A stretch of 64,000 bases of DNA from Macrothele yani (Eukaryota; Arthropoda; Arachnida; Araneae; Macrothelidae), in assembly GCA_039090855.1 (NCBI GenBank), contig CM076990.1, positions 198,901,232-198,965,231 of the forward strand, read 5' to 3'. This document shows positions 22,580-33,134 of the stretch, in pieces. The number at the start of each line of letters is the position of its first letter. Positions within the stretch are counted from its first letter, which is position 1. The position numbers and the translations under genes were made by a program. Below the pieces are notes generated by a model. It worked only from the letters and a program-made list of their open reading frames with translations. It did not search any database and was not told the DNA's origin.

Positions 22580-22815
22580 AGATAGTATTTCCTGGTACAC
22601 TGTTCAACTGGAATCTCTGCCATGTTTTCTGTCCGATTTGCTGCACGCTTCTTTTTAATTTGAAGCTCTGCCATGTTTTCTGCCCGATTTGCTGCACGCT
22701 TCTGTTCAACTCGAAGCTGTGGCATATTTTCTTTCCTATCTGACTTGTGTTTCTTCTTTACTCGATGTTTTGACATATTTTCGGCCCTATTAGCAGTACG
22801 TGTGTCTGTTCTAAC
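22580..22815 (-). repeat. 63-bp repeat encoding a 21-residue motif
   Basis: Four diverged 63-bp units. On the minus strand they keep one open frame with units such as KRAANRAENMAELQIKK, KRAANRTENMAEIPVEQ and KKKHKSDRKENMPQLRVEQ. The 3-fold period and conserved Arg/Asn-Arg-x-Glu-Asn-Met core suggest descent from a repeat-containing protein or transposon ORF. The frame closes at 22561 and has no convincing start upstream. I do not recognise the family. Confidence 0.6.
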
Positions 22816-23341
22816 TTATCTTCTTCAGCGTTGCAAATCCTGTTTTATTATAAACATTTTATTCTTTTCATTTCTCTTTTTTACGTATCGATTGTTTTTT
22901 ACCTTCGAAGTGGCATGGTTAAACAAACACAGTAGAAATGTCACAGTTTTGCAAACATCATTTCGTCAGAATTGTCGACAAATGTGTTCTACTGTCTTTT
23001 TCTGGTGATGCCATCTGACGAAATGAAAATGTTCTCAAAATTGTTCAATAGTTATTGCTCTGTACCGATTCCAAGATGGCGGCTTGATTACAGTTTTTGT
23101 TCCGCTCCTGGTGAACTCCCTGTTGGATTTTTGCGGAACTTTTTCAATTCCCTTCTATTTTTATTGAAGGACTTTGCTCCGCCGCCATTCCGAAGTTTCC
23201 GAGTTTTTTTATTGTCGATATTTTTTAGAAGGGAGGATTTTTGTCGTTTGTACTTATTAGTAAATTTACCACTAAGGAAATCAAAAGCAGTGCAAAAAGC
23301 ATTTCCGTAAGATGTATACATCTTAAGGAAATGTTAAACCG
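22816..23341. other. Unassigned DNA
   Basis: AT-rich; open frames on both strands (22972-23321) are mutual shadows with no domain. Confidence 0.4.
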
Positions 23342-24035
23342 TTAAACAACTGAGATAACTTTACCAACAAAACATATGCATAACAAATTCTCTGCGTCAT
23401 CATCGCAGCAGGTCACGGGACTGGAACGTTCCTCTGTGGTTATCGTGAAGGCAGACAAGCCGTTCGTTTCTTTCCTTTGCGAATTTAAAAATGCTTAAAA
23501 ATCAGAAAATAACTTTTTCTTAATTCTTTTTTTTTTTTTTTTTTTTTTTTTTGCAAGAAAGGGACGATAGTTGTAAGTTCCTGCTGCAAAAATTGCAATG
23601 CGTTATGATTTATAGTTTGCCATATATCCGTTTTTTTTAATGATTCGCGAAATAGAGAATTTTGTGAAATTTAAAAATAAAATTTAATTTCTCGTAACCT
23701 AAATCGAAATTCAAAAAAAGGGCGACGAGGTGCAAAAATTCGGTCATGGCACTAATAAATCGCCTACAAAGTTTCGTGGTTCTGTTGCTGTTAGTGTGTC
23801 CGGAACGCGACCTGATAGCACTTTTTTGCTTACCTTAACTTTGAAATACAATAACTCTTGAAGTATTGCCACAATCGAAACACAATTTATTTCAGCGTGT
23901 TCTCCAAACAATTCTCTATAAACGATGTAAATTTCATATTTTTGTGTTCAATACGTTTTGCGCCAAGAGCTAGGAAAGCAAGAGTGTCGCGAAATTTCTA
24001 AAACAGCGGCAGTTACTTTTTTTTTAGAATAGAGA
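23342..24035. repeat. Dispersed repeat G, copy 2
   Basis: Second copy of the repeat at 6489-7145, same orientation, with a T-run of about 26 at 23527-23552 where copy 1 has about 9. A further T-run of over 20 lies just beyond (about 24047-24068). Confidence 0.7.
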
Positions 24036-24319
24036 GATGCGTATTTTTTTTTTTTTTTTTTTTTTTTTGTTCTCAATCCGCTTTAGAGCTGTGATATCTG
24101 AAGCCAATATTCCAAAAATAGTTTGTTGAAGAGATAGTGATTTCACGTGCATGGATAAAGAAATGTGCCAGCAATAAAACGATAATAAATGAAAAGGTCA
24201 CTTCTTTGTATAAGAGTGAATCGGTCCAATGATGGAATGCCCTTTTTTAGCACGTCTTTTGTAAAAAAAGATCGTGCTTATGTTATCGGTTTTTCCGTCC
24301 GTCAGTAGACACCTTGTCG

Positions 24320-26030
24320 CTGCAACTATTAGTCCGATTTGAAAAATTCTTTCTGCATTGGGAAGCTTGAAATATGCGAATGATGATCCTTTCGCTAGAG
24401 GGCGTAAATGCAGATGATATCGAATTCAAAATACATTTTATTCGATATTCTTACTTCTAAACCTCCGACTGAAAAACTTATTTCATCTTTCGATTCCATT
24501 TATGTCGAAGAGTATTTTAGGTACAGTCACTTTTTTAAAGTTACGCATAGATTTTTCGCTAAGGGGCGCAAAAGTAAATTGCTTTTTCCCCGATATCTCT
24601 ACTTTTGAAAACTTTTTACTTCAGAGGATACAGGTCCTGATGAGAAATCTTTCGCACATAATTTCTAATTTTTGGTAGAGAGTGGTTTGGCCACCAGGGG
24701 GCGTAATTGTTAATTTCTGCTCCTGATGTATTTGCCACAAAATGTGAGCTCTAAAATCTCGATTGAAAAAATTATTTCGTGGAGCGATGCCACTCAGGTT
24801 GATAAACCTTTTCGGAATATTTTCTTCTTAAAATATTGCATTGTTTCCCCACCAGGGGGCGTAGATGCATATCTTATTTTGTCAATATCTCTGCTTCTAA
24901 TGGTCCAATTAGAAATATTCCTTCTTTATTGGATACAGTCTCCGGTGTGACATGTTTTTCATAAAATTTCAAAATTTTCAAGTAATTCATAGACTTTCCG
25001 ATAGGGGCCGTAAAGGTACACCCCCGCCCCTCCCTTATATCTGTTTCTAAAACTGCGATTTGAAAAATTCTTTCTGCACCGGATACAGCTCCTGATTGGA
25101 AATCCTTTGCATATAATTTCTAATTTTTGGTAAAAACAAGGGGTTTGGCCACGAAGGGGTGTAAGTCATAATTTCCGCTTCTGATGAATTTTCAGCAAAA
25201 TCTGAGCTTCTAAAATTTCAATTGAAAAAATTTCCTTTGTAGACTGATACTAATCACGTCGACAAACCTTTTAGGAATATTTTCTTTTTAAAATAATTCA
25301 TTGGTTCTACCCCAGGGGGCGTAGATATACATACTATTTTTTATCAATATCTCTGCTTCTAAGAGTCCGATTTGAAAAATTCCTTCTTTGTTGGACAGCG
25401 TTTCCGGTGCAAAATGTTTTTCATATAATTTCAACTTTAAGTAAATCATGGACTTTCGGTTAGGGGGCGTAAAGGTAAACTGAGTTTTCCCGATATTTCT
25501 GCTTTTATAACTCCGATTTGAAAAATTCTTCCTGTATTACATACAGCTCCTGATGGGAAACGTTTTTTCATATAATTTCTAATATTTCAATACTTGATAA
25601 AGAATGGTTTGGCCACCAGGAGGCATAAGTGCTCATTTCTGCTTCTGATGAATTTGCAGCAAAATCTGAGCTCCTGAAAACTCGAGTAAAAAAATTATTT
25701 CCTGGACCAATACCGCTCACATCGAAGAACCTTTTGAGAATACTTTCTTCCTAAAATAATGCATGGTTTTCCCTCCAGGGAGCGTTGATACATATCTTAT
25801 ATTTGTCCGATTTGAAAAATTCTTTCTTTGTTGGAGAGTGTTTCCGCTGCTAAATGTTTCTCATATAATTTCAAATTTTTATTAACGCACAAGTCGGCCA
25901 CCAGAGGGCGTAAGTTCACGATTCAGTTTTCAACAATATCTGCGGGATTAAAAACCCGAATGAAAAACTTCTTTCTTCGGTCAGATATTATTGTTTTCCA
26001 CACCGGTTCCATTGACTTTGAATAGCTTTG
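24320..26030 (+). repeat. Satellite with three-monomer higher-order repeat
   Basis: Eleven diverged monomers of about 150 bp, each with a GGGGGCGTA-like landmark (near 24397, 24565, 24697, 24857, 25002, 25156, 25313, 25462, 25616, 25776, 25903) and a GATTTGAAAAATTC or similar word. Monomers fall into types A (TTTGGCCACCAGG), B (AAACCTTTT..GAATATTTTCTT) and C (GTTTCCGGTG.AAATGTTTTTC). The order A-B-C repeats three times, with same-type spacing of about 456-463 bp (441 for the last). The earliest two monomers are more diverged. Confidence 0.85.
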
Positions 26031-26611
26031 ATAAATTTCATTAGCGTCAGAATGGATTTAAAACACGTGCTCATTAACCCCGAAAATTCGGTGGCATCTT
26101 TCTTGTTTCAACATTCATTGAAATGGCTTCAGTATTTCTTACTTAAAATGCCACCTTATAAGAAAGGTGGTATTTCTTGAATTACATGGAGGTTTCCTAA
26201 CCTGAGTTTGCATGATCATTCCCCCGCATATAAACTCAGGAAAATGATGGCATTTTGTGTCTGCATACATTCAAGCCCTATTTCGCAGCACCTATCGATC
26301 TTCTCAATATCAGAGTATTCTCGTTAATGATTAAGCCCTTGATTCATGTTCATGCTCACAATGGCTGCCCTTTACGTAGGAAATTATATGTACAAAGAAT
26401 ATTAAGCCTATGTTTGCACTTTAAGATAGTAATTTCTTAATAAGTGTTCGCTTTGTTTTTAATTATATCAGTTTATGTAAATATTCATACAAAAGACAAT
26501 CGCAAAATATCGCGGTAAAGTCGTGCTATTAATTGATTGCATGATGTCGGAAATCTGTCTTCGCGGCATGGGTTAAACCTACTGCAGCCGGTTCATCATT
26601 TATCCCGTTAT
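26031..26611. other. Unassigned DNA
   Basis: No feature recognised between the satellite and the hAT element. Confidence 0.45.
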
Positions 26612-27004
26612 TTCAGCGTCAGAGTGTTGCACTGGCTTGGCAGGCCAGCCCGAGCCTGCGGACCGGGTCGGGCCTTTTTTTAGTTTAGAGAACAAAGCGC
26701 CGGCCCGGGCCGGGCATTCTCCCAGACACTTAAGACCGGGCCGGGCCAAGTCGATTCATTCTTTTTATCGCAATGGTAAAGATAGAAAAAATTCGTGTTC
26801 CCCGATTTCCTGGTGTGTTTAACTGTTCCTATTAACTTTTCTTAGAGGCACTCACAATGTTTTTACCAATCTGTAGGTATTAAGATGGTAAAACCATTTT
26901 GGGGCTTGTTGACAGCAAAACAGATTCGACCCCAAGCGAGTGTGTGTGTTGTGTAGAGTAGAGGACGGAGGATGTCGGCAGTGGGGTGAGGATGTGTGTG
27001 TGGT

Positions 27005-27101
27005 GTTACCTCTACTAGTTCAGAGAAAGGGAGTGTTACCTCTACTAGTTCAGAGAAAGGGAGTGTTACCTCTACTAGTTCAGAGAAAGGGAGTGTTACC
27101 T
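27005..27101. repeat. 30-bp minisatellite, split by a LINE
   Basis: Three complete 30-bp units (GTGTTACCTCTACTAGTTCA...AAAGGGA) and the beginning of a fourth. The fourth resumes at 28239-28275 beyond the LINE, with an extra ACT triplet. Confidence 0.92.
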
Positions 27102-28238
27102 TTATTTATTTATTTATTTATTGTAAGCACATCCCTACAGACGGTAAATCTAGTTACAGGAATTGCTATATTTATATTTACAGTTATAATTACCAAGTGA
27201 TATTTACAAAACTGCAAAACATGCTTTATGAAAAAAAAATTTACTTACTTTAAAAATATCCGGACATTCTTCAAGTGAGTTGTGAAGCCTATACATTTTA
27301 CATAACGTATAATTTTTTCCAGCAACAGTCCTGCAAAATGGCACTGCAAATAATTCACATTTTGTCCTCGGTAAATACGGGACACGGAAACTTAATTGGT
27401 TTACAATTTGAGTATCATCTATCTCGTCATTGATGATACCGTACAGGAACTTGAGTTGGAGAGCCTTCCTTCTCGATTGCAGGGAAGTCATCTCGAAGAA
27501 TGTCAGAAGGTCAGCAGTCGGGATGTCCGCTATATATAAACACCGGTCGATTTATAAAAAAGGTGTCGAAAAACGTTTTCTGAACTTTCTCAATTTTATT
27601 TACTAAAGTTACTTGGCTAGGGCTCCAAATGATCGCCGCATATTCCAGTGAAGATCTGACCGTAGTCTCAAAAAGGCGTCCGAGTATTCGAGTAATACTT
27701 GGAATGTCGCATGATAAATCCAAGTTTTCTGTACGCTGTACGTACAATTCTTTTGATATGACTTTTAAAGTCCAAGTTCGAATCAAACGTGACTCCTAAG
27801 TCCTGGACTTCGTTTGTCCGGGTAAGAGTACAATCGCCAGCTTTGTAGTAAAAAGAATTGGGTTTCTTTTCCGCGAAAAGGAAACGACATGACACTTGGA
27901 GATGTTGAGATGGAGATGGTTTAATGTACACCACTGAAGCAGGTTATTGACGTCAGTTTGAAGAGCAAGACAGTCATCAGGAGTCTGTACATTGCGATAA
28001 AGCTTGAGATCATCAGCAAACAAGAGACATGGGCCAAGAATGCAAAAAGGAAGGTCATTAATGTGTATTGAAAACAGGAGTGGTCTTAAATTAGAGCCTT
28101 GGGGTATTCCACATGTGGCAGCATAGGGAACAGAAACATAGTTGTTATAAATAACAGACTTAACAGACTGGGATCGGTTGAAAAGATAAGACTTAAACAA
28201 GGACATCAAGTTATCACTGAGACCAAGACAGTTCTAGT
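27102..28238 (-). mobile_element. 5'-truncated LINE (Jockey/CR1-like), tail (TAAA)n
   Basis: Minus-strand non-LTR retrotransposon inserted in the 30-bp minisatellite, with a 10-bp target duplication AGTGTTACCT at 27092-27101 and 28239-28248. The 3' end is a TAAA-type tail (TTTA repeats at 27101-27121 on the plus strand) rather than pure A, a trait of some CR1/Jockey-related LINEs. The truncated 5' end lies within the reverse transcriptase. Confidence 0.92.
27204..28238 (-). pseudogene. LINE reverse transcriptase fragment
   Basis: Reading minus from about 28209: SLFKSYLFNRSQSVKSV, GIPQGSNLRPLLFSIHINDL and LLFADDLKLYRNVQT. The FADD box (about 28009-28020) is the YADD-type polymerase motif with its two metal-binding Asp residues. 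LNISKCHVVSFSRKRNPI follows, then after a frameshift EVQDLGVTFDSNLDFKSHI, YRKLGFIMRHSK, and after another VRSSLEYAAIIWSP and a C-terminal tail to 27204. This is the palm and thumb half of a Jockey-like polymerase. The endonuclease and fingers are absent through 5' truncation. At least two frameshifts break it, so it is dead. Confidence 0.9.
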
Positions 28239-28644
28239 AGTGTTACCTCTACTACTAGTTCAGAGAAAGGGAGATTCTGAACGCGCTTAGTCTTCCTTTT
28301 TCGATCTTTTTAAAGGTTATATTTTTCGATAATTGTCAAAGTTTAGTCAATATTTTAGGCTTACATTCAACTAAATATTTTCAATAATATCTCATTTCAG
28401 AATTTAATTTTCCCATTTTAATAAAATTCAATAGAAAGACAAAATAATACAAAATGGCACATCACGGAGGGGATGGGCCTGTTCTAAATAAGAGCTGCGA
28501 TTGACGGGCCCGGGCTGAACCAGGCCGAGTGTCTGGTATTTGAAACGGGCCGGACTGGGTCTTAAACGCACGGGCTTGGGCCTAGTCGTGCTCACCAAAT
28601 CAGGCCCGTGCAGACCTCTATTCAGCGTTTCCTCAAGTGAAGGC

Positions 28645-29345
28645 TTGTGTTACATGGGTTTGGAAGATTTTACAAGATTTTATAATTAATTCATTTCCAG
28701 TAAGGAATATTTAGCGGTAAGTCTTTTTCAGTTAGCATGATAATGTTTTAAGAGTCTATCTACGGTGGCTAGAGTAATTAGTTAGAGATGTAAAATAATG
28801 TTCCGAGGTAATCGCTCTTTTTACTGAAGAGCCTGCTCAGAAAACATTAAGTGCTTTTATTGTTTTGTTTGCTTACGCAGCAACCATGCACATTGTGATC
28901 CGAAAGCGCATCGAGACGGCTAAATTAATTCAATCCTCAGGAGTCGTCAGAGAAACGCTCTACCTTACGAGCTAGGGGTCGACAGGGGTCTAGTAAAGGA
29001 GTTGAGAGGGAGAGATCGCGAAGTGATGGTCTGAGCAGGACGACACGGACGACGACAGCGCAAGAGAATGAAGAGCTACGTAGAATCAGTGTGACAACAG
29101 AAAAGCGAGTAATTAGGAAACAGAATAAGTAGCGAGAGAACAGACAGATTTAAGTAATAATTTAGTAAGATAATTCTAGGACAACCTGCAATATAAGTTT
29201 ATGCAAATAACAAATTAATTAAAATTGCAACTTTCTCAACTATTCCTTGCTATATATTTTCTGCAACGAGCTGCAATTAGGCTTAAATATCGAACCTGAA
29301 CAATGCTTGTAATAAACGAACACAGCTCTCTTATTTCTGTTGGAG
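28645..29345 (+). repeat. LTR-like dispersed repeat, copy 1
   Basis: About 700 bp similar to 46055-46870: both start near TGTTACAT, share ATTAATTCATTTCC, then TACGCAGC...ACATTGTGAT, GAATGAA(A/G)AG, and an end with AAATATC.AACCTGAAC and a TAATAAACG or TATAAACG word like a polyadenylation signal. TG start and late AATAAA fit a solo LTR, but no matching ends, primer site or coding region is visible. Confidence 0.4.
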
Positions 29346-29760
29346 TGGTAGTGAATTCACGGATAACATGCTCGAAATCGGGAGATGATATCATGCTCGA
29401 ATGGAACGGTCAGCATGTCCGAACGGAAATCGTTAGATCGGGAGATGGTAGCATGCTCTAACGGAAATCAGAAGATGCTGGTTCGTTTGCCGCTCTAGGG
29501 TGATGTAATTTTCAAGTTTTGTGATATGATGTAACATGGTGAACAGTAAACTAGAGGAGTTCAGAGTCATATATCCTGACTATTGTGTGAATACTTGTTT
29601 CCGTTTAATTTTATACGACACGGAAAGTTTCCAAGTTGCCACCTTTCATGTAAAACGCAGGATTCACTGAAGTTGTAAAGATTGCCATTTTAATGCCGTG
29701 TGCTGGCCGCTACTATCATTGCACATTTAAGTGTACTGTACCAGCTCACGTGGAAACATA
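29346..29760. other. Unassigned DNA with short degenerate repeat
   Basis: At 29360-29475 a word like GGGAGATGATATCATGCTCG recurs three or four times with changes. Nothing else recognised. Confidence 0.5.
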
Positions 29761-30035
29761 CACTGTTAAAAATTATGTGGTAGGCTGCACCAGAAAGTAG
29801 TGCTACACCAGCTACACCACTTTTGGCCCAGAGGTAAATCACTGTATGGTGCATGAAACACATAAAAATATGAATTATAAGCTATGATATGGTATCCAGC
29901 CTGAATGGTGCTAAAGTTCCGTATATTGCACAATGTTTTTGTATGTCTCACGCACCTCACAATGGTTTTTCCTTTTCCCTAAAAGTGGCGTAGCGCCACT
30001 TTTTGGTGCAACCTACTATAAAATTTTTAACAGTG
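29761..30035. mobile_element. MITE, TA-flanked, copy 2
   Basis: A 275-bp element with the same ends as the copy at 4313-4599 (CACTGTTAAAAATT at left, TTTTTAACAGTG at right) and the same internal GTAGCGCCACTTTTTGGTGC-type motif in the right arm. TA at 29759-29760 and 30036-30037. Non-coding. Confidence 0.85.
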
Positions 30036-30179
30036 TACGATTCTGATCTTTATTTTATTTTCGATGACATGTCACTGTAGTAGCCTGCTATATCAGCAGC
30101 TTCTTGTGATAAATCTTTTGTCGTTGATCGAAGTCTTAAAAATGAGGAGATTGTCAGCCAGCCAAATACACTATCAAAA

Positions 30180-30605
30180 CATTCTTGGTCCCCTGATATC
30201 TTGTTCTCATCGCTGTATGTTACCTACAGGCCATATACATCGGGGCATTTTTGGTCTCCTGATGTCTTACTCTCCGCTTTGTACGCTGCCCACATACCAG
30301 ACATCACGGTATTCATGGTCTACTGCTCCTCATTCTGCGCGTTGCTACATGCCCCTCATCCCGGCATTCATGATTTCCTGATGTCTTGGTCTCAGCACTG
30401 TATTTTTTACACACACCACACATCACGATATTTATGGTTTCCGGATACCTTCTGTTCGCTCTGCAATTTTCATCATATTTCAATTTTTCATTCATTACGG
30501 CAGTCATTAGTTTCCTGACATCTTGCTCTCAACCATATATGTTGCCTACATACCAGACGTCATGATATTCATGGTCTCCTGGTTTCTTGCTCTTAGATCT
30601 GTGCT
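30180..30605 (+). repeat. Degenerate tandem repeat of about 65 bp
   Basis: Six to seven diverged copies of a unit with TGGTCTCCTGATGTCTTG, TGTATGTTGCCTACATACCA and GACATCACGATATTCA. Copies begin near 30185, 30249, 30315, 30367, 30434, 30506 and 30571. Open frames across it are incidental. Confidence 0.75.
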
Positions 30606-31921
30606 TTTATGAGATTTAAGTACGAGAAGGAAAACTTTGTAAGTGTAAGATGAAGAACGAAAGAATAATCAGCTTCCAGTTTCCTACAATTTTGCCAGCC
30701 AGCTTACCAAATCTGAATACGACTTTTGGATTTGGTGACATCTAAAGAACTTCGTCTATAATGGTCACATAGTCAACTTGGTGGACCCCAAGGGAAACAT
30801 TGCGCACTATATCAACAAAATTTCCAGTGAAACAATTTGATCTGCACGCTCTTTTGCAATATCAGCATGCTAGAGAAAACGAAGGAAAGCATATTGAACA
30901 GGTTGTTATGGTACCACAAAATATGCCTCTTAAGTTTTTTTGTATAATATTTTTCATTTTTTTCTTTTCTGGAGTATCTCCCTCGATGGGAGTTTTAGAA
31001 TTAATTTTTGTTTTTCCGTCAAATAAAATTCTATCGCCTAAAGAGTTCTCACGTCGTTCCGAACAATAGATACACCTGTAGCGCCCTTGGAGACGTGAAC
31101 TTTAATGACGGACACTCGGTGCTTTGATTTCAACTCGCACAAACTAACTTCACCTGCTGTTTTAATTATGTAAATTCTTGTTGAGTTTTAAGCTTTTAAT
31201 ATTCTTTCCTCTTCTGTGATTTCTGACTGTGTTTCAATATTCTAGCGTTTCTTCCACGGGCGCGACCAGGACGGATGTGCTTGTCGCGCCCCTGTCACGC
31301 CCTTCCCAGGAGCAATGTTTTGCGCCCATCTCGTCCCGAGCATTACACATAACGCCCAGTGAAGCAACCCAAAATGTAAAAATTTATCCAGACCTATAAA
31401 ATAAAAAAAAAAAAAAGAAAGAAAGAAAGAAAGAAAGAAAAAAAGAAAGAAAGAAAAAAAGAAAGAAAGAAAGAAAAGTAGCATGAACACAGCATGTATT
31501 TGTACCTAGTTTGCAGTTTTTGGTCTTCCAACTTCCAAACAGCCCCCCCCCCACACACACACACGGGCGTTAGTGTTTATTGCTGTGGCGCCTTCACCCA
31601 GTTATTTTACGTAGTCAAAGTAAGTATAAAAAATAAATTGTAAAATCTAGCTGCTATTCAAACTGAAGCGAATATGTCGATCACAAAACAAAGCTGTTGA
31701 CTTATTGGCGCACATATGTTGATTCAAAAACATAGAGTGCCGACCCCCTATTGTTCATCTGCTACTGTAAATCGAAGCAGCCCATGAACGACAACTAATG
31801 TACTCAGACCTAATTGAACACTGCAGGTGCTTATCAACCGGATATCCTATTATTGGGGAGGCAACTAAGATAAATGTACATAAAAGATAGTGAAAAGTAA
31901 GGGGCTAAATATTATGTTATA
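30606..31921. other. Unassigned DNA with AAAG microsatellite
   Basis: An AAAG/AAAAG microsatellite spans about 31405-31476, the source of the Phe-rich minus-strand open frame there. A CA run lies near 31552-31564. No gene supported. Confidence 0.5.
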
Positions 31922-33134
31922 CACTGAGTGGCCACTTTATTGTGACAACCCCCTCAGTACTTCGTTGGGCCACCCTTTGCCTTTAATACTGTGTCGATTC
32001 TTCGTGGCATGGACTCCACGAGATGTTGATAGGTGGTTTGTCGAATCTGAGACCATGCTTGATGAATAGCACTTTCCAGGAGTGTGATATTGCAAGGTTG
32101 TGGACCCAGCTGTCTGATGGCTCGCTCAACTTCATCCCACAAATTCTCAATGGGGTTGAGATCTGGAGATTGTGGGGGCCACCTAAGCAAAGTAAACACA
32201 CCGGCATGTTCCTGAAACCAATCCCGTACAATACGAGCTCTATGGCAGGGCGCATTATCTTGTTGAAAGTAGCCATCGCCATTGGGATAAACCATCCACA
32301 TGACAGGATGCACTTGGTCCGCAACGATGTTTAGATATGATGTGCCAGTCAGACGTTGATCAACACGAATTAAAGGGCCCAAAGCATGCCAGGAAAACAT
32401 TCCCCAAACCATAACGTTGCCTCCACCAGCTTGAAGGTTTGTAGCAATGCATTTGGGGTCCATGCTTTCGTGCTGTTTCCGCCAAATTCTCACTCGGCCA
32501 TCGGCATGGTGCAACTGAAAACGTGATTCATCGGAACCACATAATTTGTTTCCAATTATCGACTGTCCAATCCTTGTGCGAACTGGAGACGTTTTCTCTT
32601 GTTAAATGCAGACAGCAAAGGTCTTCGAACAGGCCTTCGGCTGCCATATCCCATCCGATGCAGTGTACGGCGAACAGTGCGTGCAGAGATCATTTCAGGG
32701 GATCCTTGATTAAGATGGTGTGCAATTTGCTGCACTGTTGCCCTTCTGTTGTCTATTGCCAGTCTGGACACTCTCCGTTCCGCCCGAGCAGTCACTAGTC
32801 GATGACGACCACACGTTGCACGTAGAGACCCAGTTTTTTGGATGACAGTCCAGTCTTTAAACACTTTAACAACAGCTGCTCTGGAACATTTCACGAATGC
32901 GGCGGTTTCGGTGATACTCGCTCCATGGCTCCGAGCTCTTACAATCATCCCACGTTGAAAGTCCGTCAAATCGCATTTTTTGCCCATCTCCTCACCTTAA
33001 AATCACTTCTACTACTGTCGAAGTACTAAACTTTCCCTTTTTATACTAGCCTCGCCCTCTGGCGGCAACAGCGTGCAGCCATAGCTCGTTTGCTTAAAAC
33101 TGTCAGGTGGTCATAATAAAGTGGCCACTCAGTG
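31922..33134 (-). mobile_element. Tc1-D: Tc1 transposon, near-complete
   Basis: 1213 bp with TA on both sides (31920-31921 and 33135-33136). Inverted ends of about 29 bp begin CACTGAGTGGCCACTTTATT, with two mismatches. Transposase on the minus strand. Confidence 0.96.
31954..32987 (-). pseudogene. Tc1-type transposase pseudogene (Tc1-D), triad intact
   Basis: The start at 32987 gives MGKKCDLTDFQRGMIVRARS. The first helix-turn-helix (ASITETAAFVKCSRAAVVKV) and the second (NRRATVQQIAHHLNQG, ARTVRRTLHRMGYGSRR) are readable. Two frameshifts close together, near 32576 and 32536, break the segment reading KDWTVDNWKQIMW before SDESRF. After them the frame is open to the end: HHADGRVRIWRKQHES, VMVWGMFSWHALGP, GDGYFQQDNAPCHRAR (second Asp), SPDLNPIENLWDEVER (Glu) and SMPRRIDTVLKAKGGPTKY at 31954. 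All three DDE residues are encoded. Apart from the two single-base shifts it is essentially complete. Confidence 0.93.

Larger units (their letters stand above)
26620..28620. mobile_element. hAT-like non-autonomous element with nested insertions
   Basis: Exact 8-bp target duplication TTCAGCGT at 26612-26619 and 28621-28628. Imperfect inverted ends: CAGAGTGTTGCACTGG at the left, TAGAGGTCTGCACGGG when the right end is reverse-complemented. Subterminal regions are rich in GGGCCGGGC-type words at both sides (26640-26760, 28500-28620). No transposase. The interior holds a 30-bp minisatellite into which a LINE inserted. Eight-bp duplication and C/TAGAG ends are hAT traits. Confidence 0.75.

Noticed and set aside
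31242..31490. Phe-rich minus-strand frame
   Set aside because: Translation of an AAAG microsatellite.
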